Positions 11,857 to 23,299 are shown, counted from the stretch's first letter. The stretch is 64,000 nt of DNA from Dendrocalamus latiflorus (GCA_017311315.1 CM029658.1:34387327-34451326), one strand, 5' to 3'. Notes: generated by a model from the letters alone, not told the origin. A program made the numbers and translations.

Positions 11857-13150
11857 CTAGTTCCAAGCTAGAGAAAGAGCGGTGGCCAACTCATCACGGA
11901 ATACATCCATAGTAGGAGCATTCGGTTCTGTAGTAGACCCATTTGATGTAGCTACATATTTGTGATACCTTTCAGGTATCGTTGGAACAAAATTTAGATC
12001 ACGGTCGAACCGATCGAAGTCCAAGTCTTCACCGCCATGCTCACGAATGAAGTTGTGAAGGACCATAGTAGCCACAACAATCATTTTTTGCTTGAACATC
12101 GGGAAGGGCGGCATTTTGTAGAGAATTTGCCATTTCATTTTTAGCACTCCAAATGATCGCTCAATAACATTGCGGATGGATGAGTGAACATGATTGAACC
12201 TTTCTTTAGGAGTCTTTGGTTCCATTCCTCTATGCCACTCCGGCATATGATACCTCTCACCTTTGTAAGGACAGAGGTACCCTGGACGATTAGGATATCC
12301 CGCATCGACAACATAATATTTGCCTATAATTTTGGAACAAAAAAATTATCAGGTCACATTTGTAAGCATTTGAACAAAAAATAAAGTGCATGTTCATATT
12401 CATAATACCCTTTGGAGGGTGTGGAAAAAAGCTTTCGTCCACTCTTATTGCATTGTACAGGACACTAGTATCATGCATAGATCCCGGTTGTCCCGCCGAC
12501 ACATAAGTGAACCTCATATCAAAGTCACAAACTGCTAGAACATTTTGAGTAGGTATACCAGACTTTCCAATATATCTTACTTGATCATCAGGTGGTAAGG
12601 AAACTCGAATATGAGTGCCATCTAGAGCACCGATGCAATCTTTGAAATGTGGATATGCTCTACGGTCATCTCTTATCCTCCTATGAACAGTTGGGAAGTT
12701 GGGGTTCTTTGGTCTAATAAAATCTTTAGTCATTTCCATCAAAGCATTGAGGACCTCATCAAATTTCCTATGAACAGTTTCACCCGAGTGCTTTAACCGG
12801 TTTTGTACTTTTCTATTAGATTCATTTCCAGCACATATAAATAAGAACATTGCCAACATCTCTTGAGTGTTCATATGTAGGGATGGTTTCAGACCATACC
12901 TTCCAACCAATAAATCATGAAGGTCGTAGAACATCTCTGTGCTCATCCGAAGCTGCGAATGACACTCACTCGGTGTGTTCAATGTCTCTAGCAACCATCC
13001 CATACCACTAAGGTTTGATGTCCTAGGTGGATTTTTGTTAAAGTATAATTCAACATAAGCTGCAGCAAGTTTAGCACCACCCATTGCAAGATTCCAAAAT
13101 GCCATGCTCTCATTGTCAGAGTCGCTTTGGTCACTATCAGTTTCGTCACT
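11857..13150 (-). CDS. PIF/Harbinger transposase (DDE nuclease)
   Basis: Two exons, 13150-12409 and 12323-11857, join through a GT-AG intron that keeps the frame (PHPPK-G-KYYVVDAGYP). The catalytic triad is visible: Asp in GALDGTH, Asp in VVDAGYP and Glu in IERSFGVLK, the pattern of the DDE_Tnp_4 nuclease domain. It opens with an acidic Asp/Ser-rich stretch and MAFWNLAMGG, common in these proteins. It ends LATALSLAWN. The true start is unsure: an acceptor AG at 13152-13151 precedes SDETDSDQ, so a short upstream exon is likely, although the frame also stays open to 13243. No stop or frameshift is seen. It acts in the nucleus with the Myb-like protein to cut the element ends. Confidence 0.85.
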
Positions 13151-13159
13151 CTGCACACA

Positions 13160-13370
13160 GAGACAAAAAAATGGCCATACAGGTTGCCAATTAGAGACAA
13201 ATAGCAATACAGAGACAAAAAAAATGGCCATACAGGTTGCCAATTAGAGACAAATCATGGTTCAAATAGCAAGACATAGATCCAATTAATGGTTCAAATA
13301 GCATACAGGTTGCCAAATAATTGTTCAAATAGCATACATGTTCAAATTGCATACAGGTTGCCAATTGAAC
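13160..13370. repeat. Tandem repeats between the two Harbinger genes
   Basis: Degenerate copies of a unit related to CATACAGGTTGCCAATT and AGAGACAAATAGCA recur four or five times. They fall in the space between the transposase gene and the Myb-like gene, probably an intron or a 5' leader of the transposase transcript. Confidence 0.6.
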
Positions 13371-13384
13371 CTAATAAAAAAATT

Positions 13385-15445
13385 CTAGCTTCCATATTTG
13401 TCATTGTGCCTCTTCCTAAGCCAATTGAACCTAATTTCTCTAGTAGGAAGGGTCATGAACATTTCCCTAAAATCCTTCTTCACAAACAGCTGGGTGGCAA
13501 TGTCATGCTCATCTGAGCCATACTCCGCACCACAGTCTAGAACATGCTCCATTACTTCCCTGATTGTGACCCCTTCTTGCTTCTTTGCTGTAAAGGAACT
13601 TGAACAATCAGATATCTTCGAAATTGCTTCATGAATAAGAAGTGTTGTGCTTGACTTTGGCTTTTTCCTATCAACAGCAGCAACACGAGGTTTTTTATTT
13701 GGAAGCGCGCTTGGAGTGACCTCCTGGACCTCCTCATCCCCCACATTGTTGGCATCAAATGGGTCACCATGGGCATTATTCTCTCCACCTCCATATTCAC
13801 TGTCTACATCAAAAGGTTGCTCTTGAGTACTAGGGATAATAGGATTGTCACTCATAGGGTTCCAATGATCTGCTTCCTCATTTGTAATATTTCTAAACAT
13901 TTCCCTAAGCAAATCCTCATTTTGGAGAGGCTTTTTCCTAAACTTGCCACACCCTGGAATATCCTGTAAAAATAAAAACACATACATCAGTACATATATC
14001 AGTACATCAGTACATAATTATTGACAGTTTGACAACACTCACATTTCTTGCCTTCTTCCACCACTCATTCTCCATGTCAATTGTTTGTGCCGCATTGTTC
14101 CAACCAGTACCTGTTTGCCTCCTCTTCAACTTTAGCCAAATGGACCAATCAGCCTTTAATTTATCCCACTTATTCTCTATTTGAGTCTTCGATAATAAGA
14201 TACCGGTCAGCTGTAAAAACCTATCTGACACCTCGGTGTAACCGACAGAGTTCAAATGAGTATTTGGGCGATTGCCTCTACTAACTTGTTCAGCCATCAA
14301 CTCACAAGCTATTGTGACATGTGCATCGGTCCATTCCATTTGATCACCCTGACCATGATATTGCAACAGTATGTTCAAGCATTCAAGACGATCTATTGAA
14401 TTATGCAAGCACTATGTGGCACGGTTACATACTGAACAGGACAATTGATTTCACTGCTCTTGTTTTGTTAATAGATTTTGTTGCAAATGAATGTGATTGC
14501 CCATGATTGGATTTTCATATTATGAATGTCAGTATGCATGTGCTAGTCTAGTTATTTAACAGTTGTGAACATTGGTCAAACAGACTAAGCAGAAAGGCTA
14601 TGCATTGTTCATAACAATCATACCAGTTGATTTTTTTGAACTATACCATCAGATGTCATTCATACGTTTAGGAGCCTTCAAGACTTAGATCACCAATTTT
14701 TGGAGGCCATATTTGACTTGATTTTGCAAGAATTTAGCTAGTTCATGATGATCAGCAATACCTGTTCCTCTTTCTTCTTCGCTAGTGCTGCGCGTTTCTT
14801 CTTCGCTTGGGCGCCAGCAGCCTGGGCGCCTGTTGGGTGGCCGGCCGTGGCTTGGGCGGCAGGAGCCTGGGCGCCAGATGGGTGGCCACTCGTGGCCACC
14901 AGGTGCGGGGCGGCCGGCCCTGGGCCGCCAGCAGCCGGGGCGCCGGCGGCCACCACATGCGGGGCGGCCGGCCCTGGGCGGCCAGCAGCCTGGGTGCCTG
15001 TTGGGTGGCCGGCCGTGGCTTGGGCGGCAGGAGCCTGGGCACTAGATGGGTGGCCACTCGTGGCCACCAGGTGCGGGGCGGCCGGCCCTGGGCGGCCAGC
15101 AGCCGAGGCCTGGCTGGAGAGCGGCGCACGGGGCAGCCACGGTCCTGGCTGGACAGGGGCGGCCGGTGGAGCCGCCTGAGGAGGCCGCGACAACCCGACC
15201 CTCGGCGCCGGCGAGCTTCCTCGAGTCGCGGCGGCGGCACCAGCAGCTTCGTGCCCAGTTGGGGAAGACAAGACGGAGGAGATTTGGGGGCTAGAAAAGA
15301 GGTCATCCATTAGAGGATCACTGGATCTATCACCTCCGTCCATCACCTCGTCGCAGAGCTCGCCGTGGCGGCCGGAATCAGTGGCGGCGCAGGCTAGGGT
15401 TGGGGAATCGCGGGGGAAGAAATATCCGCTCGGTCGAGCGAACAC
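13385..15445 (-). CDS. PIF/Harbinger ORF1: Myb/SANT-like DNA-binding protein
   Basis: Three exons are inferred: 15445-14762, 14411-14043 and 13963-13385, all joined in phase 0 at GT-AG sites, giving 544 codons including the stop. Exon 1 is Ala/Pro/Gly-rich with an in-frame repeat and ends in a basic tail KKKRAALAKKKEEQ. Exon 2 carries the Myb/SANT-like domain (MEWTDAHVTIACELMAEQV ... NKWDKLKADWSIW ... DMENEWWKKARN), typical of Harbinger ORF1. Exon 3 is acidic and then basic, ending LRKRHNDKYGS. In this superfamily the protein helps bring the transposase into the nucleus and onto the ends. The start could instead be a downstream Met (MDGGDRSSD, near 15340). No lesion is seen. Confidence 0.8.
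14826..15110 (-). repeat. 168-bp in-frame tandem repeat in Harbinger ORF1
   Basis: A segment beginning TGTTGGGTGGCCGGCC at 14831 recurs at 14999, an offset of 168 bp, which is 56 codons. The two copies differ at only a few bases. In the minus-strand protein they encode two copies of an Ala/Pro-rich unit (HLVATSGHPS.AQAPAAQAT). The sequence is strongly GC-rich, unlike the surrounding element. Confidence 0.75.
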
Positions 15446-15779
15446 AAGGGTCGGGGAATCGGGTGGGAGAAGGGGAGAAACGAAACGTTATCTTGAGTGG
15501 CAGTGGTGGGTAATTACCTCCCAACTCCACGAGAAGATACAAAACGCTGGTTTCTTGAGTACCCCTTGAGGAGCTCCAGGAAAAGCGTGGAGTTGGCCCT
15601 CAACTCCACCTTTTTCTTGGAGTGGAGTTTCTGGAGATGGACCTGTTTGGCTGGGTAGTTTAGGAGCGGAGCTGCAAAAGTTGGAGCAGAGCAGTCCCAA
15701 ACAGGCCCTACAACAAGAATAGATCCACATTCGTCGAGCCGATATGAGCTCTATACTGTGTTACTAAACTTTTACACAC

Positions 15780-16385
15780 GAAAAAAAGAAAAAGGGAGAG
15801 AGTAGTTGAAGATCTGAGAGTCAGATGAGGTGCCCTTCAGCTTTGTTATTAGCACTCTTCACTGCGCTACTGCATCCATATGCTCAGCCAACTCCCTTAG
15901 GTATGAGTCTACATCTTATTATTCTCATATGTATCTTTTTTTAATGCTTCATCGATCATTCTCTGGCAAATACTTGGCTTCATCTAAAAAAAGGCAATCA
16001 CTTGGCTTGGGATTATCCATGTGCGTCCTGGAACAAAGATAATTTTTCACATCACACATTACTGCAATACTTTTCTCTACTACACAAACAACAGTTGACT
16101 TAGATCGATAACTCCTATAAATGTGGCGAAGAATACTACAAAAAGTTTTATTAGGCTGCAAATAGATATTGAATCAGACCATTAGGCTATAGAAAGAAGA
16201 AGAAGAACTGAACTTCATATGTCACTTTTTTTATTGAGTCTACTGATCTACAGAATATAAATAGATGGTACAGAAAAGAGAAGCAAAATCATTCTTCAAA
16301 TATTCCTGAATTCATGTGCTTGCAAAAAGAACATCCAAACTAACCGTTGAAAGCATCAATTTCAATCATTCTATCTAAACTTCAA
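15780..16385 (+). repeat. Tandem segmental copy A of the receptor-kinase 5' region
   Basis: This stretch parallels 17140-17885: leader, first exon, GTATGAGTCTACATCTTA donor region, and later blocks such as ATTCTTCAAATATTCCTGA and ATGTGCTTG..AAA. Identity is clearly reduced and many small indels are present, so the duplication is old. Confidence 0.65.
15825..15900 (+). pseudogene. Orphan first exon of a Malectin-like receptor kinase
   Basis: ATG at 15825 opens MRCPSALLLALFTALLHPYA, a signal peptide, followed by QPTPL and a GT donor at 15901 with the same GTATGAGTCTACATC context as the exon at 17191. It ends in the same codon phase. No matching exon 2 follows before the next first exon, so it is an isolated duplicate of exon 1. 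It could in principle act as an alternative first exon for the gene downstream. Confidence 0.6.
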
Positions 16386-16575
16386 TGTTCTGTGATATCT
16401 GATGTACCATAAATGGTTTCAACTATAAATCATCTTTGATAGTATGTATCACAGATGGTTCAAAAACTGTCGGTGATGACATCATATCATTACTAACCTA
16501 TAAACTCAGACGGCCCATGAAGCCGTCTGTGATGATGTTTTTCAACCATCTGTGATGACCTTTTTTGCAGTAGTG
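16386..16575 (-). mobile_element. CACTA terminal fragment
   Basis: The stretch ends in TTTTTTGCAGTAGTG at 16575, the inverse of a CACTACTGC terminus. It contains the same kind of CACAGATGGTT/AACCATCTGTGATG units as the element at 2062-7188. No left terminus is found, so only one end is present. Confidence 0.6.
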
Positions 16576-17190
16576 ATATTCAAATGACATGGTATAGATT
16601 TGTGATCTTGCAATCATTGTATGTTTGCACCTGTCATTTAATATATGCTCAAAACATGCTTTATTTTTATTTACAATTCTAAAATTTTATTTAAATATTT
16701 GCTGAAACTGCATTATCTACAACACCAATAACACATCCATTGGCTACGGTTGCTAAGTAAAATAAGGGTCCAACACTAAGGGTCGGATGTTTTTCCTTTT
16801 TTTAGAATTTTTTAGCCTTTTTTTTTTTGCAGTTGTAAAACACCTATCATCAACTTTTATTATATAACATATAGATGATAAGAAAGTTAAAAGTTGGTGG
16901 AAAATAAAAATTCCAAGACTTATTTTATTCCAAGACCTTCAAAGTTCACAAAGTCATTACATACCGTATAGCGTTATAGTTGGGTTTGGGAGACTGGACT
17001 TCAGACTTTCTAGTGCTTCGAACAACGAATCGTTTGACCGACTTGACTTAGCTTGAAGTTCGGTCTGCAAGTGCCATCTTCTATATCTAGCCTATATAAT
17101 AAGGACGGATGCACCATCGTCGAGTATACTGCATTCCTTGTTTTTTGTTTTAAGAAAAAAGAAAGACAGAACGGAGAGTAAAAATATCGG
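16576..17190. other. Upstream region of the receptor-kinase gene
   Basis: AT-rich non-coding sequence with T-runs near 16797 and 16820. CCTATATAATAAGGA at 17090-17104 is a good TATA-box candidate about 90 bases before the ATG at 17191. No gene is seen. Confidence 0.4.
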
Positions 17191-17885
17191 ATGAGGTGCC
17201 TTCTAGGTTCCTTATTTGCTCTGTGCACTGCGGTACTACATGCATATGCTCAGCCCGGCCACTTCCCAGGTATGAGTCTACATCTTAATATATGTCATGC
17301 TTCATGGATCATTTGTTGCCTTCCTTCCATGTTCTTTCATTTCTTGAGACGGAGAGAAAATAGTTCTCTCTGTAGTCTATAGTGATTAACTGGCAGGAGA
17401 TTACCCATGTGAGAATCCTGCAGCAGAGAGACTTTTCAAATCACACTCATAACATCATCCAGTAATCGCTATACAAACAGCAGTTAATTAACTTCTTCTC
17501 ACAAAAAAAGCAGTTAAATAACCCATATAAACACATCATTTTTTAACTCGTGACCTTAACCACCTCACCTATGTTTTACCAATACGTTACTCATGTCATG
17601 CAATTTATAAAGAAAATAGAATGTTTAGGCTAGTATATATTGAATAAGACCAATTTCACTACGAAAACAGAACTTTATGGGCAATCTCTTTTTATTGTGT
17701 TTAATGATCTACATCATATGACATATATAAATGGTATACAAGATAGAGAAATAAAATTATTCTTCAAACATTCCTGATTCTCAGTTCTCCAATATCAAAT
17801 AACCTCATGTGCTTGTAAAAATCATCCAAAGTCACAGCTCAAAGCATTGCTTCCATCGTTTTATCTAAACTCAAATGTCCTGGGT
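17140..17885 (+). repeat. Tandem segmental copy B of the receptor-kinase 5' region
   Basis: This matches 15780-16385 from the leader through exon 1 and the first 600 bases of intron 1, with many substitutions and indels. It is the copy attached to the downstream exons. Confidence 0.65.
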
Positions 17886-18429
17886 TGATAAGGACACCAA
17901 ATATGGTAGCAGCAATAAACTATTTTAGTTTATATGCCCTTGTAAGCAGCTATACACCATCTACCTATATGCACTAGGGCTAACCTAGAACCTGAGGTAT
18001 CAATGCCGGAACTCAGTTACTTACTAAGCCAGGCCCTTCCCATAGAGTATGTGGCTATACAATGGGGCTCAGTTCAGTTGCGCGCAAAGTGAAGTCCTTA
18101 ATTGACCAGGGAAAAACTACCCAATTCATTGAGCCTAAAGATTCACATAGTTCACATAGCTTTCACATAGCATGGTCACAACACACAGTTATTCAAAAAG
18201 TAATTGCATGTATCACTGGCATAAGTAACAAATCTAAGTCAGCCCATGTTAGTTCTACAATAGTGACCACTAATATTCAACCATCCTCGGGTGACGATTC
18301 GCTCCTCCTTGTTGCGCCAAAGATCTTACCATTTCCGAAGGAACCGGGGAGTTTCTATTTGTTTACACACCCTTTTTTAGACCTTGGCCTGAAACATGAA
18401 ATGGACTAATTCCTTTTCTAAGGAACACA
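17886..18429. other. Intron 1 sequence of unclear origin
   Basis: A 115-codon open stretch at 18062-18409 (starting MGLSSVARKVKSL) has no family I recognise, and its composition does not look coding. It sits directly left of the plastid-like block and may be part of the same organelle-derived insertion, but I cannot show it. Confidence 0.3.
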
Positions 18430-19015
18430 TACAAGAAAAAAGATAATGGTAGCCTTCCCATTAACTACTTCATTTTCATTTATGAATTTTATAGGAATAG
18501 AAATACATGTCCTATCAAGATAGAATTTCTAACTTGCTATCATCTTGCCTAATAGGTAAAGATTGACCTCAATAGAAAGATTGATTCATTTGAATCGATA
18601 TGAGGACCCAACTCTATTGCATTGCTAAAATCCATATCCCATATTTGAAGTGGGTTGACCTCTGGCCTCTGGCCTCTCTCTCTATATATCTATCGAAGAG
18701 ATGGAATGGCAAAGCTTTTTTTGGTTTTTCATCTTTTCATCAAAGAGTTGAACAATGAAGATAGATAGCAAGTGTTTGATCAATTTGATCAAGTCGTGTA
18801 GGAATAAGTTCAAATCGTTTGTCCGTTAGGATGCCTTAGCTGCATACATCACTACACTTCTACTTACACCTATTTAAATGACTCGTCTCACCGCTACCTT
18901 ATCATGTTTTCATACTTCTGTCGCTTTCCATACTTTTGTTGCTCCATCCCCGTATGGGTGGAGAACCCATCGTTGTCTCGACTGTGCTATCAAAGGCTCT
19001 AGGGAAGTCTATAAT
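18430..19015 (-). other. Plastid-derived nuclear insertion (NUPT) in intron 1
   Basis: On the minus strand this reads as plastid inverted-repeat DNA: the 3' end of 23S rRNA (18945-19010, with GGGTTCTCCACCCATACGGG), then the complete 4.5S rRNA (18808-18901), then the 4.5S-5S spacer (GCTTTGCCATTCCATCTC side). The left part (18430-18660, with ATATGAGGACCCAACTC) also looks plastid but from another place, so the insertion may be a mosaic. Many base changes show that it is not recent. Recognition is from memory of grass plastid rRNA sequence. Confidence 0.7.
18808..18901 (-). rRNA. Plastid 4.5S rRNA copy (non-functional, nuclear)
   Basis: The reverse complement contains GTAGTGATGTATGCAGCTAA and GGCATCCTAACGGAC, and GCGGTGAGACGAG, all hallmarks of chloroplast 4.5S rRNA. 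Changes from the usual sequence (for example CAGCTAAGGC for CAGCTGAGGC) mark decay. It has no plastid promoter context in the nucleus and is not expected to work. Confidence 0.75.
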
Positions 19016-19129
19016 TCATGGCATACGAAGATACAAGGTGGACAAACAACAACTAGGATTTATAGTTATTCCCCAAGTAATTTAATATTGATAGCAACAC
19101 GCAATGCACAATAATTTGAAAGTAAACAC

Positions 19130-20949
19130 ACAAGGCTATTATTCCCCCACTCTTCGTCTTCCTTGTTCTCCATCTACTTTGAACAACCCCAAAATGTCAA
19201 TGTCTAATGAGAACTCCAAATTGCAAAATAAATGTATTGGAAGGTAGAGTTTGATTTTAGATGAATTTAGAGATAAGAATGACAGGCAAGAGAGAACGAC
19301 CTTCTAGAAGTTGTATTGATAGAGAAGTATGGGAAATAAATCGATAAGAGAGAAGACAGTGGCTGACAAGTGGGATCAAAGAATTTTTCTTTTCTATATT
19401 TTTTAAAAAAATTGGAGAGGCTGACATGTGGACCCATGTGCAACTGAGAGAACAAACAGATCTAGGGTTCGAGTGATTGCTAAGCAGGCGTCGAGTGGTG
19501 ATGACTTAGCACACATTGAGGCTGAGGTGGCGGTCTGATGCTAGGGTTGCATGGTTCTGGACTATGGGGCCATGTGGTCATAGGGATGAGAGAGAGAAGG
19601 TACATGTACAGGTATGTTAGCCGTGGCTGCTTCAGTGGGTAGCATCAACGATGAGTAGTGGCCGGTGAAGCTCTAGAGAAGACCAAAACAAAAAGGGAGC
19701 ACTATGGTGATGTTGATGGCGTGGGCGCAACGGTGGATTCGACGAAGGATTTCAGGAGTTCTAGGTCGCGCTTCCCCAGTCAATTGCCTGTGGCGTATTG
19801 ATGGGTCATCGCTGGATTTATCTTCTGCTTCCGCTGGTTTTGTGTGTGTGTGAGGTCTTGAAACCTCAGTTGTAATAAGAAGACCTTTTGGTCTGTACTC
19901 TCAATTATTGTAATAAAGCGTTGTTGGTTATGTAATCATTTCTGTTTGACTGTGTGCACTAGTTTTGATCTGGGACTAGTGCTGTAATACACAGAGGGTC
20001 CAGGTTCGGAAATCCGGGGTCCCGACAATGACAAAGCATGGCCGGAATTGGAGAAGAGGGAGCGATCTACGTACTCGGTTACGTTGTAGGTGAGCGAAAT
20101 TAAATAGGGGGAAAGGTAGATCGAGAGGTATAACACAAGGTGACGTGAAAGGTTTTGAGGTAACCTCACCGAGGTAACAGGAGCATGGCGGTGAAGTTTC
20201 GAGCGTGGCAGAGCATGACTAGAAAACAGGGAAGATGAAGTTGGCGACGGCACACAAATGCTTAAATTAGGAGCTCTAATTGATGGACGGGTTCAGCGGA
20301 GGACAACAAGGCGATGCCACGGGTGGAAGGATTTGGCCTCAAGTGTTATGATGGAGGAGATCGATGCAGGTGGTTTGTTGTCCAAGTTGAAGAAAATGGT
20401 GGCAGTTGGCGCTTTTGGTGGCGCAGCTAGGGCAGAGGATGCTGGCGTTATAGGTACACGAGACTAGGATGGCCGAGGCTATTTAGAGCCACGGGCTAGG
20501 GTTTGGCATATAAACCTGAAGGGAGAGAGGATGGAGGTCGGCTGAGGCTGAGAACGAAATGCCCGAGGCCCAACCGGTAGAGGAAGAGAGATTGTCGGCT
20601 GAGCCGATTTGGCCTATGAAGTAAATGGAATTAGAAATTGATTTTCAATTTCTGGTAAAGGAAGGAAATTCAAATGAGCTCTGAAAAAATAACAAATAAA
20701 CTTATAAACTTCCAATAAAATTCAGAGGTGCATATTTGAATATTATTAACTGAAATAAAATATTTTAGTTGAAATTTAATATTTTATAAATCACGTTAAA
20801 TAATTTTAAAATTTGGAAAATACATTTCAGGTCTTGATTAATTTAATAAGATTAATTTAAGCTTGGATTAATTTTTAAAAACTCTGGAAAATGCAGAAAT
20901 AATTATTTTAAATTAAATATTAAAATAACCTCAAAATTTGGGATATTAG
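19130..20949. mobile_element. Gypsy LTR remnants in intron 1
   Basis: The stretch 19740-20030 is an inverted, diverged copy of the outer end of the LTR at 35946 (it ends ...CGGAAATCCGGGGTCCCGACA). Around it, 19190-19300 (TTTTAGATGAATTTAGAG) and 20640-20949 (ending CTCAAAATTTGGGATATTAG) resemble the interior and opposite end of the same LTR superfamily in the other orientation. This suggests one LTR fragment interrupted by, or fused to, an inverted one. No coding region remains. The right edge at 20949 is supported by the paralogous segment near 61455, which has the sequence after 20950 but not before it. Confidence 0.55.
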
Positions 20950-22700
20950 AGTACTGCAGGAACAGTAGGAAAGAAATAGATTCTAGTAGTGATCATACAA
21001 TGACATTTCTTAGTTGTGAGGTTTCAAAAAAGATAGTTTTTAGCTTTCCCCATTTTTAAGAGGCACATAACAATATATCCTTTTTTCTCACAATTTAACT
21101 AAATTATTAAGTATAAGTAAATTTTCAAGTCTAAATGTATAATCAGCTCTAGTGGCACTCATTCTCACCTCTATGTAGATGAAGGGTTTATAAGCATCGA
21201 TTGCGGCCTTCCCAGTGGCTCTAGCTATGTGGATGAGAAGACAAATATCAAATATGTTTCAGACGATGGGTACATAGACACAGGAGACAACCACAACATT
21301 TCTTCAGAATACCAAGGTGCTGAATAATTCAAGTCAGGTTTAAATCTAAGAAGTTTTCCTAATGGAGGTCGAAATTGCTACACATTTTCTTCTGTCATGA
21401 AAGACCAGAAGTATCTTATAAGAGGAATGTTCATGTATGGGAATTATGACAACAAAAGCCAGAATCTTATTAGCTCACCACTGGTCTTCGACATTTATAT
21501 TGGGCTTGACTTCTGGAACCAAGTCAGTATCACTAGTGCAACCGTGACTTACACGTCTGAGGCAATCGCTGTGGCCACAGCGAACTCAATATCAGTTTGC
21601 ATGATTGATAATGGAAAAGGAACTCCTTTCATATCATCACTAGAAATGAGGCCAATGAAGAGTTCAATTTATCCCGGTGCCAAGCCAAATCAACCTCTTT
21701 TGCTCCAGGATCGACGAAGAATGGGTGCAAGTGGAGTACTTAGGTGGCATACCCTTCTTTTATCGCATGATCCAGGAAACAACATACTGTTAGTTCCGAA
21801 TCTTTCACAAATCCTAACAGATAAAACTAGCATCTGAATTTTTAGTTTTGTTCAGTTTGACCACATATAGACAACTCTTTCAGTTTCGACAGTTTTAGCT
21901 TGTATTTCATTTCTTTTCTTTTAAGGCATGCAACCAATAGCATTGTACAGTTTGGTACCACCATAGGTGGCCCTGTGGAAAATTAGGTTCGAGCCAAATA
22001 CATCTTTTTTTATTGGAGTGTTAACTGAGAGGATCCTGCTTACTATTGTTCAGTCAATTCAGTGCTACTGCTCTAGATAAACAGACTATACATTTTATAA
22101 TATCTGAATTAAAAGACTGAAATTAAGGATCTATATTCAATATTTCTCCTACGTCAAATAGTGCTTGCTCCAAATACTCACACATATTTCCATTACCAGG
22201 TACCCGGATGATCCCTATGTCGTCTCTGGTGGCCGTCGCAAGGTACCTCAGGGTGGATGAACATTTCCACAACGAGCACCGTTAGGCGCTATACAAATGA
22301 AGTCTTTGAGGTGCCAATTGCAGTCTTCAAGACGGCTGTCACCACGTCATCCACCGCTGTAGCTCTGAACTTCTCATGGGCGGCTCCAAACGGCTGGGCT
22401 GTGGCACCAGGATACTTGCTCGTTATACACTTCACTGACTTCCAGAAGAAGCAGCTGCGTGAGTTTGATATATACTACAATGGCAACCTTTGGGACCCTT
22501 ACGATAAGCCGATCAAGCCGCCCTACCTCCTGGCGTACTATGTAAACGCCACCTCGCCAAAGACATCAGACAATGGGCTATACAACATCTCTCTCTTCGC
22601 CACCAACGCCTCTGCGCTGCCACCCATGCTCAATGCCATCGAGATATACTACCAAGTCCAACAAGACGACAAGATGACAAGATGACCACATTGGAAGATG

Positions 22701-23299
22701 GTATGTTTGTGCCCTTATTTTCCTGCGAATTGAAACCACTAGACAAGAGTTCACGTAACTAACAAGTCCCTGTGGATTACTTGGGACACATGGGCACTAT
22801 TTTCTATAAAAAACATCAAGCACACACAGAGATGTTTCTCGTCAATATTGAATGACAGTCAAAAATGGTTTTTTGTTGTTGGGGGGGGGGTGTTAGGTAT
22901 TTAACCTAAAACAATGCAAATCATATTTGAAAGTCAATATGTTACCGTACCATCAGTTTCATCGGCATTGGAGCTGTTCTAATCCTTACCTATGTAGTTC
23001 GCAACTGCTGTACTAGAGCAAAAAACATGGTGTTGTTTTTGCATGAACGGTTTGACACCCCTTTCCATATGTCGTTTAAAAACACGTATAGCAAGCATAT
23101 TAAGCAGTTTCCTTTGGTAACATCGACAGAGATAAATGATCTCTTATTAGTTTTTTTAAGACCGATGATCTCTTAATAGTTGGCATTACAACTTCATTAT
23201 TTTGTAGTGCGGTAGGTGTCCATCAGTATTACAAATCTCAGAAAACAAAGGAAGAAAGAGACAAAGTAATTAATCTCTAATTAGTGAACTAAATAAGAT
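22701..23299. other. Host intron, left part (before the LINE)
   Basis: This begins with the donor GTATGTTTG after exon 3. It contains a run of ten G at about 22881 and ends with one copy of the 13-bp LINE target duplication (AACTAAATAAGAT, 23287-23299). The other copy is at 50643-50655. No gene is seen. Confidence 0.7.

Larger units (their letters stand above)
11372..15708 (-). mobile_element. Complete PIF/Harbinger DNA transposon
   Basis: The left end GGGCCTGTTTGGGACTGCTC and the right end ...GAGCAGTCCCAAACAGGCCC form an almost perfect inverted repeat of about 25 bp or more, continuing imperfectly inward (CTGCTCCAG.. and ..GTTGGAGCAG). Both ends are flanked by TAC, a 3-bp duplication as PIF/Harbinger makes. 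The element encodes, on the minus strand, a DDE transposase (11857-13150) and a Myb/SANT-like protein (13385-15445), the standard two-gene set. Length is 4337 bp. Both genes appear open when spliced, so the element may be autonomous and fairly recent. Confidence 0.9.
17191..22700 (+). pseudogene. Malectin-like/LRR receptor kinase, ectodomain half (exons 1-3), broken
   Basis: Exon 1 (17191-17269) encodes a signal peptide, MRCLLGSLFALCTAVLHAYA. Exon 2 (21179-21743) encodes the first part of a Malectin-like domain (GFISIDCGLPSGSSYVDEKT, RSFPNGGRNCYTF, YLIRGMFMYGNYD, GLDFWNQVSITSA, FISSLEMRPMKSSIYPG). Exon 3 (22200-22700) holds the second part (WMNISTTSTVRRYTNEVFEV ... LNAIEIYYQVQ). Phases agree at each joint (D-EGFIS; GVL-R-YPDDPY). 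Lesions: TAA at 21325-21327 in exon 2, a missing base near 22219 (copy C has TATGATCGT where this has TATGTCGT), and an 8-nt tandem duplication (CAAGATGA twice) near 22668-22685. Intron 1 is swollen by plastid and LTR sequence. Exon 3 ends in phase 1 with GAAGATG and joins the exon at 50963. Confidence 0.85.

Noticed and set aside
14745..15179. Plus-strand open frames opposite Harbinger ORF1
   Set aside because: They are shadows of the GC-rich repeat; the minus strand has the basic tail, the donor site and the in-phase Myb/SANT exon.
18062..18409. A 115-codon open frame as a possible small gene
   Set aside because: No recognisable domain, no splice or promoter support, and adjacent to organelle-derived sequence.
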